Origin: Lachnospiraceae bacterium
GTDB taxonomy: Bacteria > Bacillota > Clostridia > Lachnospirales > Lachnospiraceae
Length of the DNA stretch: 64,000 nt
Reading direction: 5' to 3'
Assembly (NCBI GenBank): GCA_902363135.1
Contig: CABIZF010000001.1
Span: forward strand, 124,001 to 188,000
The notes beneath the pieces were generated by a model. That model searched no databases and was not told the DNA's origin. It worked only from the letters and a program-made list of their open reading frames with translations. This document shows positions 40,588 through 49,010 of this stretch, in pieces. The translations under genes were made by a program, and so were the position numbers. How positions within the stretch are numbered: the stretch's first letter is position 1; each line of letters begins with the position of its first letter.

Positions 40588-42696
40588 ATGATCAGTAAGG
40601 AGACGAGGAAAAAGGCCAGAGAAAAGGCAGAGGCACTGGTTGGCCAGATGACACTGGAGGAAAAGGCAGCACAGCTGAAGTACGGAGCACCGGCTTTAAA
40701 ACGCTTGGGGATTCCGGCGTACAACTGGTGGAATGAAGGATTGCACGGGGTAGCCAGAGCCGGTCAGGCGACGGTATTTCCGCAGGCGATCGGAATGGCA
40801 GCGACGTTTGATACAGAGCTGTTAAAGGAGGAGGCAGATGTGATTGCGACAGAGGGACGCGCAAAATACAATGCCAGCTCTGCCGAAAACGACCGTGATA
40901 TTTACAAGGGACTGACCTTCTGGTCTCCGAATGTCAACATTTTCCGCGATCCGCGCTGGGGGCGCGGCCATGAGACGTATGGAGAGGATCCGTATCTGAC
41001 AAGCCGTCTTGGCGTGGCGTTTGTAGAAGGCCTACAGGGAGATGGGGATACCTTAAAGGCGGCGGCATGTGCGAAGCATTTTGCGGTGCATTCCGGACCG
41101 GAGGCGCTCCGACATGAGTTTGACGCTCAGGCGACGCCGCAGGATATGGAGGAGACCTACCTTCCGGCATTTCAGGCGCTTGTGCAGGAAGCAGGCGTAG
41201 AATCGGTCATGGGCGCTTACAACCGGACGAACGGAGAGCCATGCTGCGGAAGTCCGTCTCTGCAGAAAATCCTGCGCAAGGACTGGGGCTTTGAGGGACA
41301 TTTTGTTTCTGACTGCTGGGCGATCCGGGACTTCCATGAGCATCATATGGTGACGAAAAATGTACGGGAATCTGCAGCGATGGCGATCAACAATGGCTGT
41401 GACGTGAACTGTGGAAATACGTACCTGCACATTTTAGGTGCGGTACAGGATGGACTGGTTACCGAGGAGACAATCACAGAGGCGGCAGTCCGGCTGTTTA
41501 CGACGCGGTATCTGCTGGGACTGATTGACGGCAGTGAATTTGATCAGATTCCATATACAGAAGTAGAATCGGCAGAACATCTGGCTCTCTCAAGAAGAGC
41601 CGCGCAGGAGAGCTTCGTTTTGCTGAAAAATAATGGCATCCTTCCACTGGATAAGGCGAAGCTGAAGACCATCGGCATCATTGGACCGAATGCAGACAGC
41701 CGGGCTGCGCTTGCCGGAAATTACCACGGTACTGCATCTCGGTATGTGACAGTTCAGGAGGGATTGCAGGATTACCTCGGAGACTCTGTGCGCGTGCTCA
41801 CGAGTGTGGGCTGCGATCTGTTCCGCGACCGCGTGGAGAATCTGGCGTTTCCGGATGACCGGCTCTCAGAGGCGAAGACCGTTGCAAAATACAGTGATGT
41901 GGTTATCCTCTGCGTAGGACTGGATGAGACGCTCGAGGGAGAAGAGGGTGATACCGGCAACAGCTATGCGTCCGGTGATAAGAGAGACCTGCTGCTCCCG
42001 GAATCACAGCGGAAGCTTATGGAGGCGATTGCTGAGACGGGCAAGCCTGTTGTGCTTTGCCTGATGGCGGGCAGTGACATTGATCTTTCTTATGCAGCGG
42101 AGCATTTTGATGCGGTGCTTCAGCTCTGGTATCCGGGATCCGAGGGCGGAAAGGCAGCGGCACAGGTGCTGTTTGGCGAGGTATCTCCGTCAGGAAAGCT
42201 TCCGGTGACATTTTATGAGTCTCTTGAGGAGCTTCCGGAGTTCACCGATTACCGGATGGAGGGCAGAACCTATCGGTATATGAAGGGAAAGGCACAGTAC
42301 CCGTTTGGCTATGGCCTGACCTATGGAAATGTTTCAGTGACAGGAGCGGAGATCGCAGCGCGTCCGGATGGCAGTATTGTGGTATCGGCTGAGGCTGAGA
42401 ATACCGGTGTGGAGACGGACGAGGTGCTTCAGGTCTATGTGGAAAATACGGACTGCGGCAGAGCCGGAAAACACCCGGAGCTTTGCGGATTTTTGCGAAT
42501 CCATCTGAAGGAAGGCCAGAAGGCGTGCTTTGAGATCCCGGTATCAAAGAATGTGTTTACTGTGGTCGGTGAAGACGGTGTGCGGGAAGAAAAAGGAACG
42601 CACTTTGTATTTTATGTGGGCTGCAGCCAGCCGGATGCGAGAAGTCTGGAGCTGACCGGAAAGGCATCACTGGAGATTCACTACGAGCGGAGATGA
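40588..42696 (+). CDS. GH3 beta-glycosidase (beta-xylosidase/beta-glucosidase type)
   Basis: 702 residues from ATG 40588, which has AAGGAG upstream; an ATG at 40492 has no ribosome site. The GH3 barrel shows NWWNEGLHGVAR (residues 46-57), typical of beta-xylosidase-like members, KHFAVHSG, and the nucleophile Asp242 in VSDCWAI. The alpha/beta sandwich domain (residues about 370-560) and a fibronectin-III-like end domain complete the enzyme. There is no signal peptide, so it acts on imported oligosaccharides. The divergent AraC gene is the likely regulator. A terminator follows at 42716. Confidence 0.93.
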   Translation: MISKETRKKAREKAEALVGQMTLEEKAAQLKYGAPALKRLGIPAYNWWNEGLHGVARAGQATVFPQAIGMAATFDTELLKEEADVIATEGRAKYNASSAENDRDIYKGLTFWSPNVNIFRDPRWGRGHETYGEDPYLTSRLGVAFVEGLQGDGDTLKAAACAKHFAVHSGPEALRHEFDAQATPQDMEETYLPAFQALVQEAGVESVMGAYNRTNGEPCCGSPSLQKILRKDWGFEGHFVSDCWAIRDFHEHHMVTKNVRESAAMAINNGCDVNCGNTYLHILGAVQDGLVTEETITEAAVRLFTTRYLLGLIDGSEFDQIPYTEVESAEHLALSRRAAQESFVLLKNNGILPLDKAKLKTIGIIGPNADSRAALAGNYHGTASRYVTVQEGLQDYLGDSVRVLTSVGCDLFRDRVENLAFPDDRLSEAKTVAKYSDVVILCVGLDETLEGEEGDTGNSYASGDKRDLLLPESQRKLMEAIAETGKPVVLCLMAGSDIDLSYAAEHFDAVLQLWYPGSEGGKAAAQVLFGEVSPSGKLPVTFYESLEELPEFTDYRMEGRTYRYMKGKAQYPFGYGLTYGNVSVTGAEIAARPDGSIVVSAEAENTGVETDEVLQVYVENTDCGRAGKHPELCGFLRIHLKEGQKACFEIPVSKNVFTVVGEDGVREEKGTHFVFYVGCSQPDARSLELTGKASLEIHYERR

Positions 42697-42715
42697 CGGA
42701 AAAAGCAGAATACAG

Positions 42716-42754
42716 ACAGGGACAGGGCAAAAAGATGCTTTGTCCCTGTTTTTG
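42716..42754 (+). terminator. Intrinsic terminator of the GH3 gene
   Basis: ACAGGGACA (42716-42724) pairs with TGTCCCTGT (42741-42749), then TTTTG. Confidence 0.8.
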
Positions 42755-42841
42755 CGGTTAAGGTAGGCAAAAGCAGTGGTCTATGCTATACTTACATCAA
42801 AACTGCGGCATCATCAAGTAGATAAAGAAAGAGGAGAGACC

Positions 42842-44440
42842 ATGAATCTGGAACAGTTACCACAGGAATTTTTAGAGCGGATGGAGCACATGCTGGGAGA
42901 AGAATACCCGGCATTTTTACAGTCCTATGAGGAGCCGCGCAAGTTCGGGCTGCGTGTCAATACGATGAAAATCAGTGTGGAGGAGTTTCAGAGACTGGCG
43001 CCGTTCCATCTGACTCCGATCCCGTGGATCCCGAATGGTTTTTATTATGAGCGCGAGGATGATCCGGCGCGTCATCCATTCTATTATGCGGGTCTGTATT
43101 ATCTTCAGGAGCCGAGTGCGATGACACCGGCCAGTATCCTTCCGGTGATGCAAGGAGAGCATGTACTGGATCTATGTGCGGCACCGGGCGGAAAGGCGAC
43201 GGCGCTCGGTGCAAAGCTCGCGGGTGAGGGACTGCTCGTGGCGAACGATATCAGCGCTTCCCGTGCAAAGGCGCTGCTCAAGAATCTGGAAATTTTCGGT
43301 ATCCGGAATTCCTTTGTCACAAATGCTTATCCGGCAAAGCTTGCGGAGCAGTTTGCCGGGGCATTTGATAAAATCCTGGTGGATGCTCCGTGCTCGGGAG
43401 AGGGTATGTTCCGGAAGGATCTGGCGAATGCCAGAGTATGGAGTCTGGAAAAGGTGAAGGAATGTGCGAAGACGCAGCATGAGATTATACGTCAGGCAGT
43501 GAGCATGCTCAGACCGGGCGGACTGCTGCTGTATTCGACCTGTACCTTTTCGCCGGAAGAAAATGAGCAGACGATCGCATCGCTTTTGCAGGAGCATCCG
43601 GAGCTGCAGCTGGTAGAGCTTCCGTGGTACGAGGGATTTGCGCACGGCCGTCCGGAGCTGGCCGACGGAAATCCGGAGCTGACAAAATGTGTCCGCATCT
43701 TCCCACACCGGATGGCAGGGGAGGGGCATTTCCTTGCCTTACTGTATAAGAAAAGAGAAGGCGAGGAAGATGTCAAGCTGTGCCTGAATGATAATTACAT
43801 TATGTCGTCAGAGAACGTCAGTGCTGAGATGGTAGAGGAAGAAGCAGTACAGACAAATGCTGGACCGGAGTCTCCGGATATAAGCAGGAAACGAAAAAAA
43901 GAAGCCAGAAGTGTGGATAACTTGAACTCAAACCGGAAATCGCGTGGAAAAGACAAGAATCCCGCGCGAGAGCGCCTCACCTTGGGCGGCAAAAAAACCG
44001 GCGCGCAGTCCGATGAAGCCGTTCTGGAAGAGTTTTTGCAGGATATTGCGCCGGCGGCCGGATATACATTTGCGGATATGGATATCCGCAATGGCCAGGT
44101 TTACTACATCCAGAACCGTGTCCCGGCAGGCCGCGGCATCCCGTTTCTTCGCAACGGCCTCTATTTTGGTGAGCTGCGCAAGGGCCGCTTCGAGCCATCG
44201 CAGTCGCTTGCAATGGCCTTACGCGCATCTGACTACGCTTCTGTCCTTGATTTCCCACAGGCAGACGAACGCGTGCGCCGCTATCTGGGCGGAGAGACCA
44301 TCGATGTAGAAGATCTTCCGTGTGAACGTAAAAAAGGCTGGCAGCTCGTTTGCGTAGACGGCTATCCGCTCGGCTGGGGGAAGCTGGTCAACGGAACCTT
44401 AAAAAATAAGTATCATCCGGGGTGGAGAATGACCGTGTAA
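42842..44440 (+). CDS. rsmF: 16S rRNA m5C methyltransferase, RsmF/YebU-like
   Basis: 532 residues from ATG 42842 (GAGGAGAG upstream). The NOL1/NOP2/Sun methyltransferase core has the SAM loop LDLCAAPGGKATALG, the first catalytic Cys motif DAPCSGEGMFRKD and the second LYSTCTFSPEENEQ. A linker rich in Lys/Arg/Ser near residues 340-405 leads to the RsmF-type C-terminal domain (RGIPFLRNGLYFGELRKGRFEPS). The enzyme methylates a cytosine of 16S rRNA or a tRNA; the precise target is inferred. Confidence 0.92.
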   Translation: MNLEQLPQEFLERMEHMLGEEYPAFLQSYEEPRKFGLRVNTMKISVEEFQRLAPFHLTPIPWIPNGFYYEREDDPARHPFYYAGLYYLQEPSAMTPASILPVMQGEHVLDLCAAPGGKATALGAKLAGEGLLVANDISASRAKALLKNLEIFGIRNSFVTNAYPAKLAEQFAGAFDKILVDAPCSGEGMFRKDLANARVWSLEKVKECAKTQHEIIRQAVSMLRPGGLLLYSTCTFSPEENEQTIASLLQEHPELQLVELPWYEGFAHGRPELADGNPELTKCVRIFPHRMAGEGHFLALLYKKREGEEDVKLCLNDNYIMSSENVSAEMVEEEAVQTNAGPESPDISRKRKKEARSVDNLNSNRKSRGKDKNPARERLTLGGKKTGAQSDEAVLEEFLQDIAPAAGYTFADMDIRNGQVYYIQNRVPAGRGIPFLRNGLYFGELRKGRFEPSQSLAMALRASDYASVLDFPQADERVRRYLGGETIDVEDLPCERKKGWQLVCVDGYPLGWGKLVNGTLKNKYHPGWRMTV

Positions 44441-44468
44441 ACGGCATAAAAAGTCAAAAAGGTAATAT

Positions 44469-44514
44469 AAAAATCCGTCAAGTCCGGTACAGTCTGGATT
44501 TGGCGGATTTTTTG
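44469..44514. terminator. Terminator between rsmF and the AraC gene
   Basis: AAATCCGTCAAGTCC (44471-44485) pairs with GGATTTGGCGGATTT (44496-44510) and T/A tracts flank it, suiting both convergent genes. Confidence 0.85.
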
Positions 44515-44537
44515 TACGAGTCGGGAGAAATCATGCC

Positions 44538-45440
44538 TTAAATCAGGTTCATCTTTTTCTGATAAAACGTATTCCGATACTGCGAAGGAGTCATCCCCTC
44601 GTAACGCTTAAACAGCTTCATAAAATATTTCTCATCCGTAAATCCACACAGCCGCGCAACGGTACTCACCTTGTAAGCCTGATCCGTGAGCAGGTTTTTT
44701 GAAATTGTGATCCGGACGCGGTTGATGTAGGTCATGAGCGGATAGCCGGTATATTTTTTAAAGAGACCGGTCAGGTAAGTCGGGTGGTAGTTGAACCGCT
44801 CGGCAATCCCGGCAACTGTAAGCGGCTGTTCGTAATGAATCCGGATCCATTCAATGATCGTCAGCATTTGCATGGGGATATCATTTTTTTCAATCTGCTG
44901 GGTGATCAGGACTTCTGAGGAAAGCTCCATGAGCAGCAGGCTCAGGGCATAGTGAGAATTCCATGTCATGCGGTAATTCTGCCGCTTGGAAATGTCCAGT
45001 AATTGCACAAACAGCAAAGTCAACCGTCGGCTTAAAGAAGAGGTGCCATATTCCGGCAGCAGATAGTGCTCAGGCGTTTTGGGGGTATTCAGCGCAGTTG
45101 GATTGGCATTAAGAATTTCATCGTGGCGCAGCAGGGCCCCTCGGTTATAAATACAGTAATGTGGGTCGGTTACATTAAAATGAACCCAGTAATAGGACAG
45201 CTTTCCTTCACAGGGCCGGTAGCCATAATGCAGTCGGTCCGGAAACAGGATAATGAATTCATTCGAATGAACCGAATAGTTTTTCTGTCCCTGTGTGATG
45301 TGTAGAGTTCCTTGCTGGACGAGGATAAAAACGAAGGTGTCCAGAATTCTTCTTGGGTGAACAAATCCACCTTCACTGACCAGATTTCCGGAGGATACAT
45401 AACTCATTGGAAAGCTGGCATCAGAAATACAATACAACAT
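44538..45440 (-). CDS. AraC-family transcriptional regulator
   Basis: 300 residues from ATG 45440 (GGAAAGGA upstream on the minus strand). A cupin-like N-terminal sensor (QQGTLHITQGQKNYSVHSNEFIILFPDRLHYGY) is followed by the AraC double helix-turn-helix (LTVAGIAERFNYHPTYLTGLFKKY; ARLCGFTDEKYFMKLFKRYEGMTPSQYR). It is divergent from the binding protein, permeases and GH127 gene and is their likely activator. Confidence 0.9.
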   Translation of the reverse strand: MLYCISDASFPMSYVSSGNLVSEGGFVHPRRILDTFVFILVQQGTLHITQGQKNYSVHSNEFIILFPDRLHYGYRPCEGKLSYYWVHFNVTDPHYCIYNRGALLRHDEILNANPTALNTPKTPEHYLLPEYGTSSLSRRLTLLFVQLLDISKRQNYRMTWNSHYALSLLLMELSSEVLITQQIEKNDIPMQMLTIIEWIRIHYEQPLTVAGIAERFNYHPTYLTGLFKKYTGYPLMTYINRVRITISKNLLTDQAYKVSTVARLCGFTDEKYFMKLFKRYEGMTPSQYRNTFYQKKMNLI

Positions 45441-45788
45441 AATATCAGATCCTTTCCGGATAAGCTCGTGATTTTGTCTAAAAAATGAACGGACAGAGCA
45501 AAAAAATGTATCTCTGCATGAAAAAGCAGACAAGTTCTAAACGAAAAAGCAGAAAAAAATAAACTTAAAAACCGATAGCGGTATTCTAACACAAGATTTG
45601 TCTAGGAGAAAGTGGACGAATGCAATAAACTAGATTTGACCACTTTTTGTTATGATATGGACGTTGTTTCTGGAATTCAAAATGATAGGATAGATACATC
45701 AGATGAGCGGACCTGCAGGAAGCGAAAAATGAGATAAACGGAAAAGAAAAATGGTTTGTATTTAATTCAATTTTTAAGGAGGAACGGT
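45441..45788. promoter_or_regulatory. Divergent control region of AraC and importer genes
   Basis: The region is AT-rich and has no other supported gene. An inverted repeat AAAGTGG (45609-45615) with CCACTTT (45640-45646) is the best candidate operator for the AraC regulator. No clear consensus promoter pair was found. Confidence 0.45.
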
Positions 45789-47084
45789 ATGAATAAGAAA
45801 AAGATCAGTGTAGTAATGGCGACAGCGATGGCAGCATCTATGGTGGCAGCAGTTCCGATGACTGCATCCGCAGATGATACAGTAGAGCTTACCTTTATGG
45901 GATGGGAGGCATCCCCGCTGGAGACACAGGCAGTTCAGGACGGTATTGCAAAGTTTGAGGAGCAGTACCCGAACATCAAGGTAAACTATACGCCGGGTCT
46001 TGCCGGATCCGAATACAATGCGAAGCTTCTGTCTTCCGCAGCAGCAGGATCTCTTCCGGACGTTATGTTTGTAGCGGCAGAGAGCTACCGGAATATCGTA
46101 GCCAAGGGCGCACTGATGGATATCACAGATAAATTTAATGAGGATTATCCGTTGGATGATTTTATTGATTCTTCCAGAACGATCATGGATGTAGACGGAC
46201 ATGTATACGGCATTTCTTCCTGTACCGTATCTCCGATTCTTTACTACAATAAGGATGTGTTCGATGCAGCCGGCATTGAATATCCGAATGCAGATCCGGC
46301 GAACTGCTGGACGATCGACGAGTTCCGTGAAGTGGCAAAGCAGCTGACGACGGATGATATTTACGGTGTTTACGGACTTGAGACCGTGGCAGACACCTTA
46401 AATGCTCAGCTTCTTTCCAACGGCGCTACCCGTTACAATGAGGATTATACCGAAAGTACAATGAACAGCCCGGAGGCCAAGGAAGTATTTGAGACGATCA
46501 AGGCAATCCGCGTAGAGGATGGCTCCGCACCGGATGCTTCCACACTGGACGCAGTCGGAATGTCCGCTACACAGATGCTTGAGACCGGTAAGGTAGCAAT
46601 GCTGATCAGTGGTTCCTGGTCTTTACAGGAGCTGGCAGCAGCTGGTATGAATGTCGGTATGGCTCCGCTTCCGTCCTACGGAGAAGTGCTGACGACCGGA
46701 CAGGCACATCTGCACTGCATTTCCGCTACGACCGAGCATCCGGATGAAGCATGGCTGTTCCTGCAGTTCCTCTCCGGAATGGATTATCAGGGCGCACTGA
46801 CCAAGAGCGGTCTGTGGATGCCGAACCGTCATTCCATGTATGAGGATGACATGGTTGCTCAGTGGTACGATGACAGCGTACATGGCGACAGCTACAAGCT
46901 GATGCTTGATTATTTTGAGAATGCAGTGGTAGATCCGACTGCTATGCAGAAGTCTACACAGGCAAGAGACATCATTGCAGAAGAGACCGATATGTACTTT
47001 AAGCAGGACCAGGACATCGATGTGACTCTGGAAAATATTGATACCAGAATTAACGCAGCGATCCAGGAGGTTCTGGCGGGTTAA
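45789..47084 (+). CDS. Sugar ABC transporter substrate-binding protein
   Basis: 431 residues from ATG 45789 (AAGGAGGA upstream). Signal peptide MNKKKISVVMATAMAASMVA with a likely signal-peptidase I site at TASA-DDT; again there is no lipobox cysteine. The mature protein is a family 1 extracellular solute-binding protein with the lobe pattern VELTFMGWEASPLE..., FEEQYPNIKVNYTPG, PILYYNKDVFDAAG and the late WLFLQFLSG helix. It feeds the two permeases downstream. The adjacent GH127 enzyme suggests beta-L-arabino-oligosaccharides as cargo. A hairpin follows at 47103. Confidence 0.9.
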   Translation: MNKKKISVVMATAMAASMVAAVPMTASADDTVELTFMGWEASPLETQAVQDGIAKFEEQYPNIKVNYTPGLAGSEYNAKLLSSAAAGSLPDVMFVAAESYRNIVAKGALMDITDKFNEDYPLDDFIDSSRTIMDVDGHVYGISSCTVSPILYYNKDVFDAAGIEYPNADPANCWTIDEFREVAKQLTTDDIYGVYGLETVADTLNAQLLSNGATRYNEDYTESTMNSPEAKEVFETIKAIRVEDGSAPDASTLDAVGMSATQMLETGKVAMLISGSWSLQELAAAGMNVGMAPLPSYGEVLTTGQAHLHCISATTEHPDEAWLFLQFLSGMDYQGALTKSGLWMPNRHSMYEDDMVAQWYDDSVHGDSYKLMLDYFENAVVDPTAMQKSTQARDIIAEETDMYFKQDQDIDVTLENIDTRINAAIQEVLAG

Positions 47085-47102
47085 GAATAAGCAGAAATGC
47101 CA

Positions 47103-47142
47103 GGGGGCTGCGCCCGCGTGATCGGTGCGCGGCCCTTTTTCT
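47103..47142 (+). terminator. Intercistronic hairpin after binding-protein gene
   Basis: GGGGCTGCGCCCG pairs with CGGTGCGCGGCCC, then TTTTTC, before the first permease gene. Likely attenuates permease expression relative to the binding protein. Confidence 0.7.
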
Positions 47143-47245
47143 GACTACAGGGCGACAGGCATAGAGATGAAAAGAAATGCATTACGGCATATTGGAAATC
47201 ACCACTTGCAATAGCGATGCATTTTTCAGGACAGGGAGGAAAATT

Positions 47246-48139
47246 ATGGTCAAAACAAAGAAAGTAAGCAAGCTTAAGGATGACAGCAAATGGGCATGGC
47301 TCATGCTTGCACCGAATATTATCGGTTTTCTTTTATTCATGCTGATTCCGATGGTGGCAACGTTTGTACTTAGCTTTACAAAGTATGATATGCTTTCCAC
47401 GCCAAAGTTCGTGGGACTGCAGAACTACATAGACATGGCAAAGGATCCGATTATATGGGAAGTTACAAAAAATACGATTCTGTATACCGTGATTACCGTT
47501 CCGGTGGGAATGTGTATTTCCCTGCTGCTGGCGGTTATGCTCGATCAGAAGATCGCATTCCGGAGATTTTACCGGGCAGCATTCTTCCTTCCGTCGATCA
47601 CTTCCATGGTAGTTGTAGCGATCGTATGGCAGTGGATTTACAATCCGGATTATGGCCTTTTGAATTATTTTCTGTCTCTGTTCGGGATTAAGGGGCCGAA
47701 GTGGCTGCTGGATGCAAATACTTCCCTCATTTCTCTGGCGATCGTAGGCATCTGGAAGAGAGCCGGATATGACATGATCATTTTCCTCTCAGGACTGCAG
47801 GGAATTTCGAACAGCTATTATGAGGCATCCATGCTCGATGGTGCAAATAAATGGCAGCAGTTCCGCTACATCACACTTCCGATGCTGAAGCCGACGACCT
47901 TTTTCGTGTTTGTCATGGCAGTTATCAGCTCCTTCCAGGTATTCGATCAGGTTATGCTGATGACAAAGGGCGGACCGGGACGTTCCTCATCCGTTCTCGT
48001 GCATTATCTGTATCAGAATGCATTCCAGTACTTCAAGCTTGGCTATGCATGCGCGATCGCATATCTGCTGTTCTTTATCGTTATGGGTGTTACCGTGTTT
48101 AACATGCGTATGGAAAAGAGCATGAGAGAGATCTACTAA
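47246..48139 (+). CDS. Sugar ABC transporter permease (MalF type)
   Basis: 297 residues from ATG 47246 (AGGGAGGA upstream). There are six hydrophobic helices after a Lys-rich start, and the EAA loop YYEASMLDGANKWQQFRYIT lies near residues 192-211. The conserved end segment FQVFDQVMLMTKGGPGRSS is present. It forms the transmembrane channel with the next gene's product. No ATPase gene is present in the cluster. Confidence 0.92.
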   Translation: MVKTKKVSKLKDDSKWAWLMLAPNIIGFLLFMLIPMVATFVLSFTKYDMLSTPKFVGLQNYIDMAKDPIIWEVTKNTILYTVITVPVGMCISLLLAVMLDQKIAFRRFYRAAFFLPSITSMVVVAIVWQWIYNPDYGLLNYFLSLFGIKGPKWLLDANTSLISLAIVGIWKRAGYDMIIFLSGLQGISNSYYEASMLDGANKWQQFRYITLPMLKPTTFFVFVMAVISSFQVFDQVMLMTKGGPGRSSSVLVHYLYQNAFQYFKLGYACAIAYLLFFIVMGVTVFNMRMEKSMREIY

Positions 48140-48150
48140 GGAGGGATAGC

Positions 48151-48984
48151 ATGAACAACAAGAGAAAACAGCTTATCGTAAAAATTGTGGCGCATCTGGT
48201 TTTGCTTCTTGGCGCGATCACCATGCTTGTTCCGTTTATCTGGATGCTTTCATCCTCTGTGAAAAGCCTTGGTGAAGTATTTGTATTCCCGCCGACTCTG
48301 TTTGGAGAAAAGATTGTATGGGAGAACTATACGAAGATTTCCAGCCGTTTTGATTACCTGGCTTACTTCCTGAACAGCGTCAAGGTATCAGCGTGGGTTG
48401 TTATTTTTCAGGTATTTACATCTGCGACAGCAGGCTATGTATTTGCAAAACTGAATTTTAAAGGAAGAGATAGAATTTTCACTTTGTACCTGGCGACGAT
48501 GATGATCCCGTTCCACGTAACGGTTATCACGAACTTCCTGCAGATGTCCATGTACGGGCTCGTAAATACACTCTGGTCTCTGATGCTTCCGGCATCGGTA
48601 TCCGCATTCGGTACATTTTTGATGCGTCAGTTCTTCGTGACGGTGCCGAATGAGCTGATCGAGGCGGCGAAGATCGACGGATGTAATCCATTCAAGACCT
48701 TCCTGCAGATCTGTTTCCCGATGGCAAAACCGACGATCGCGACATTAAGTATTTTCTGCTTCATGAATGTATGGAATGATTACTTTACTCCGCTGATTTA
48801 TGTCAACGATTCCAGAAAATATACACTGCCGCTCGGACTTGCGAGTATGAAGGGTATGTACTCGACAGACTGGCCGGTATTGATGGCCTCTTCAGTTATT
48901 TCTGTACTTCCGGTACTGATCGCGTTCCTGTTTGCACAGGATGCATTTGTTAAGGGCGTTATGATGACTGGTATGAAAGAATAA
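48151..48984 (+). CDS. Sugar ABC transporter permease (MalG type)
   Basis: 277 residues with six predicted helices and the EAA loop LIEAAKIDGCNPFKTFLQIC near residues 169-188. GGAGGGAT lies seven nt before ATG 48151, 11 nt after the preceding stop. It completes the importer whose cargo is processed by the GH127 enzyme encoded next. Confidence 0.92.
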   Translation: MNNKRKQLIVKIVAHLVLLLGAITMLVPFIWMLSSSVKSLGEVFVFPPTLFGEKIVWENYTKISSRFDYLAYFLNSVKVSAWVVIFQVFTSATAGYVFAKLNFKGRDRIFTLYLATMMIPFHVTVITNFLQMSMYGLVNTLWSLMLPASVSAFGTFLMRQFFVTVPNELIEAAKIDGCNPFKTFLQICFPMAKPTIATLSIFCFMNVWNDYFTPLIYVNDSRKYTLPLGLASMKGMYSTDWPVLMASSVISVLPVLIAFLFAQDAFVKGVMMTGMKE

Positions 48985-49010
48985 TAAATAAGAAGAAAGG
49001 TGCGAAGAAG

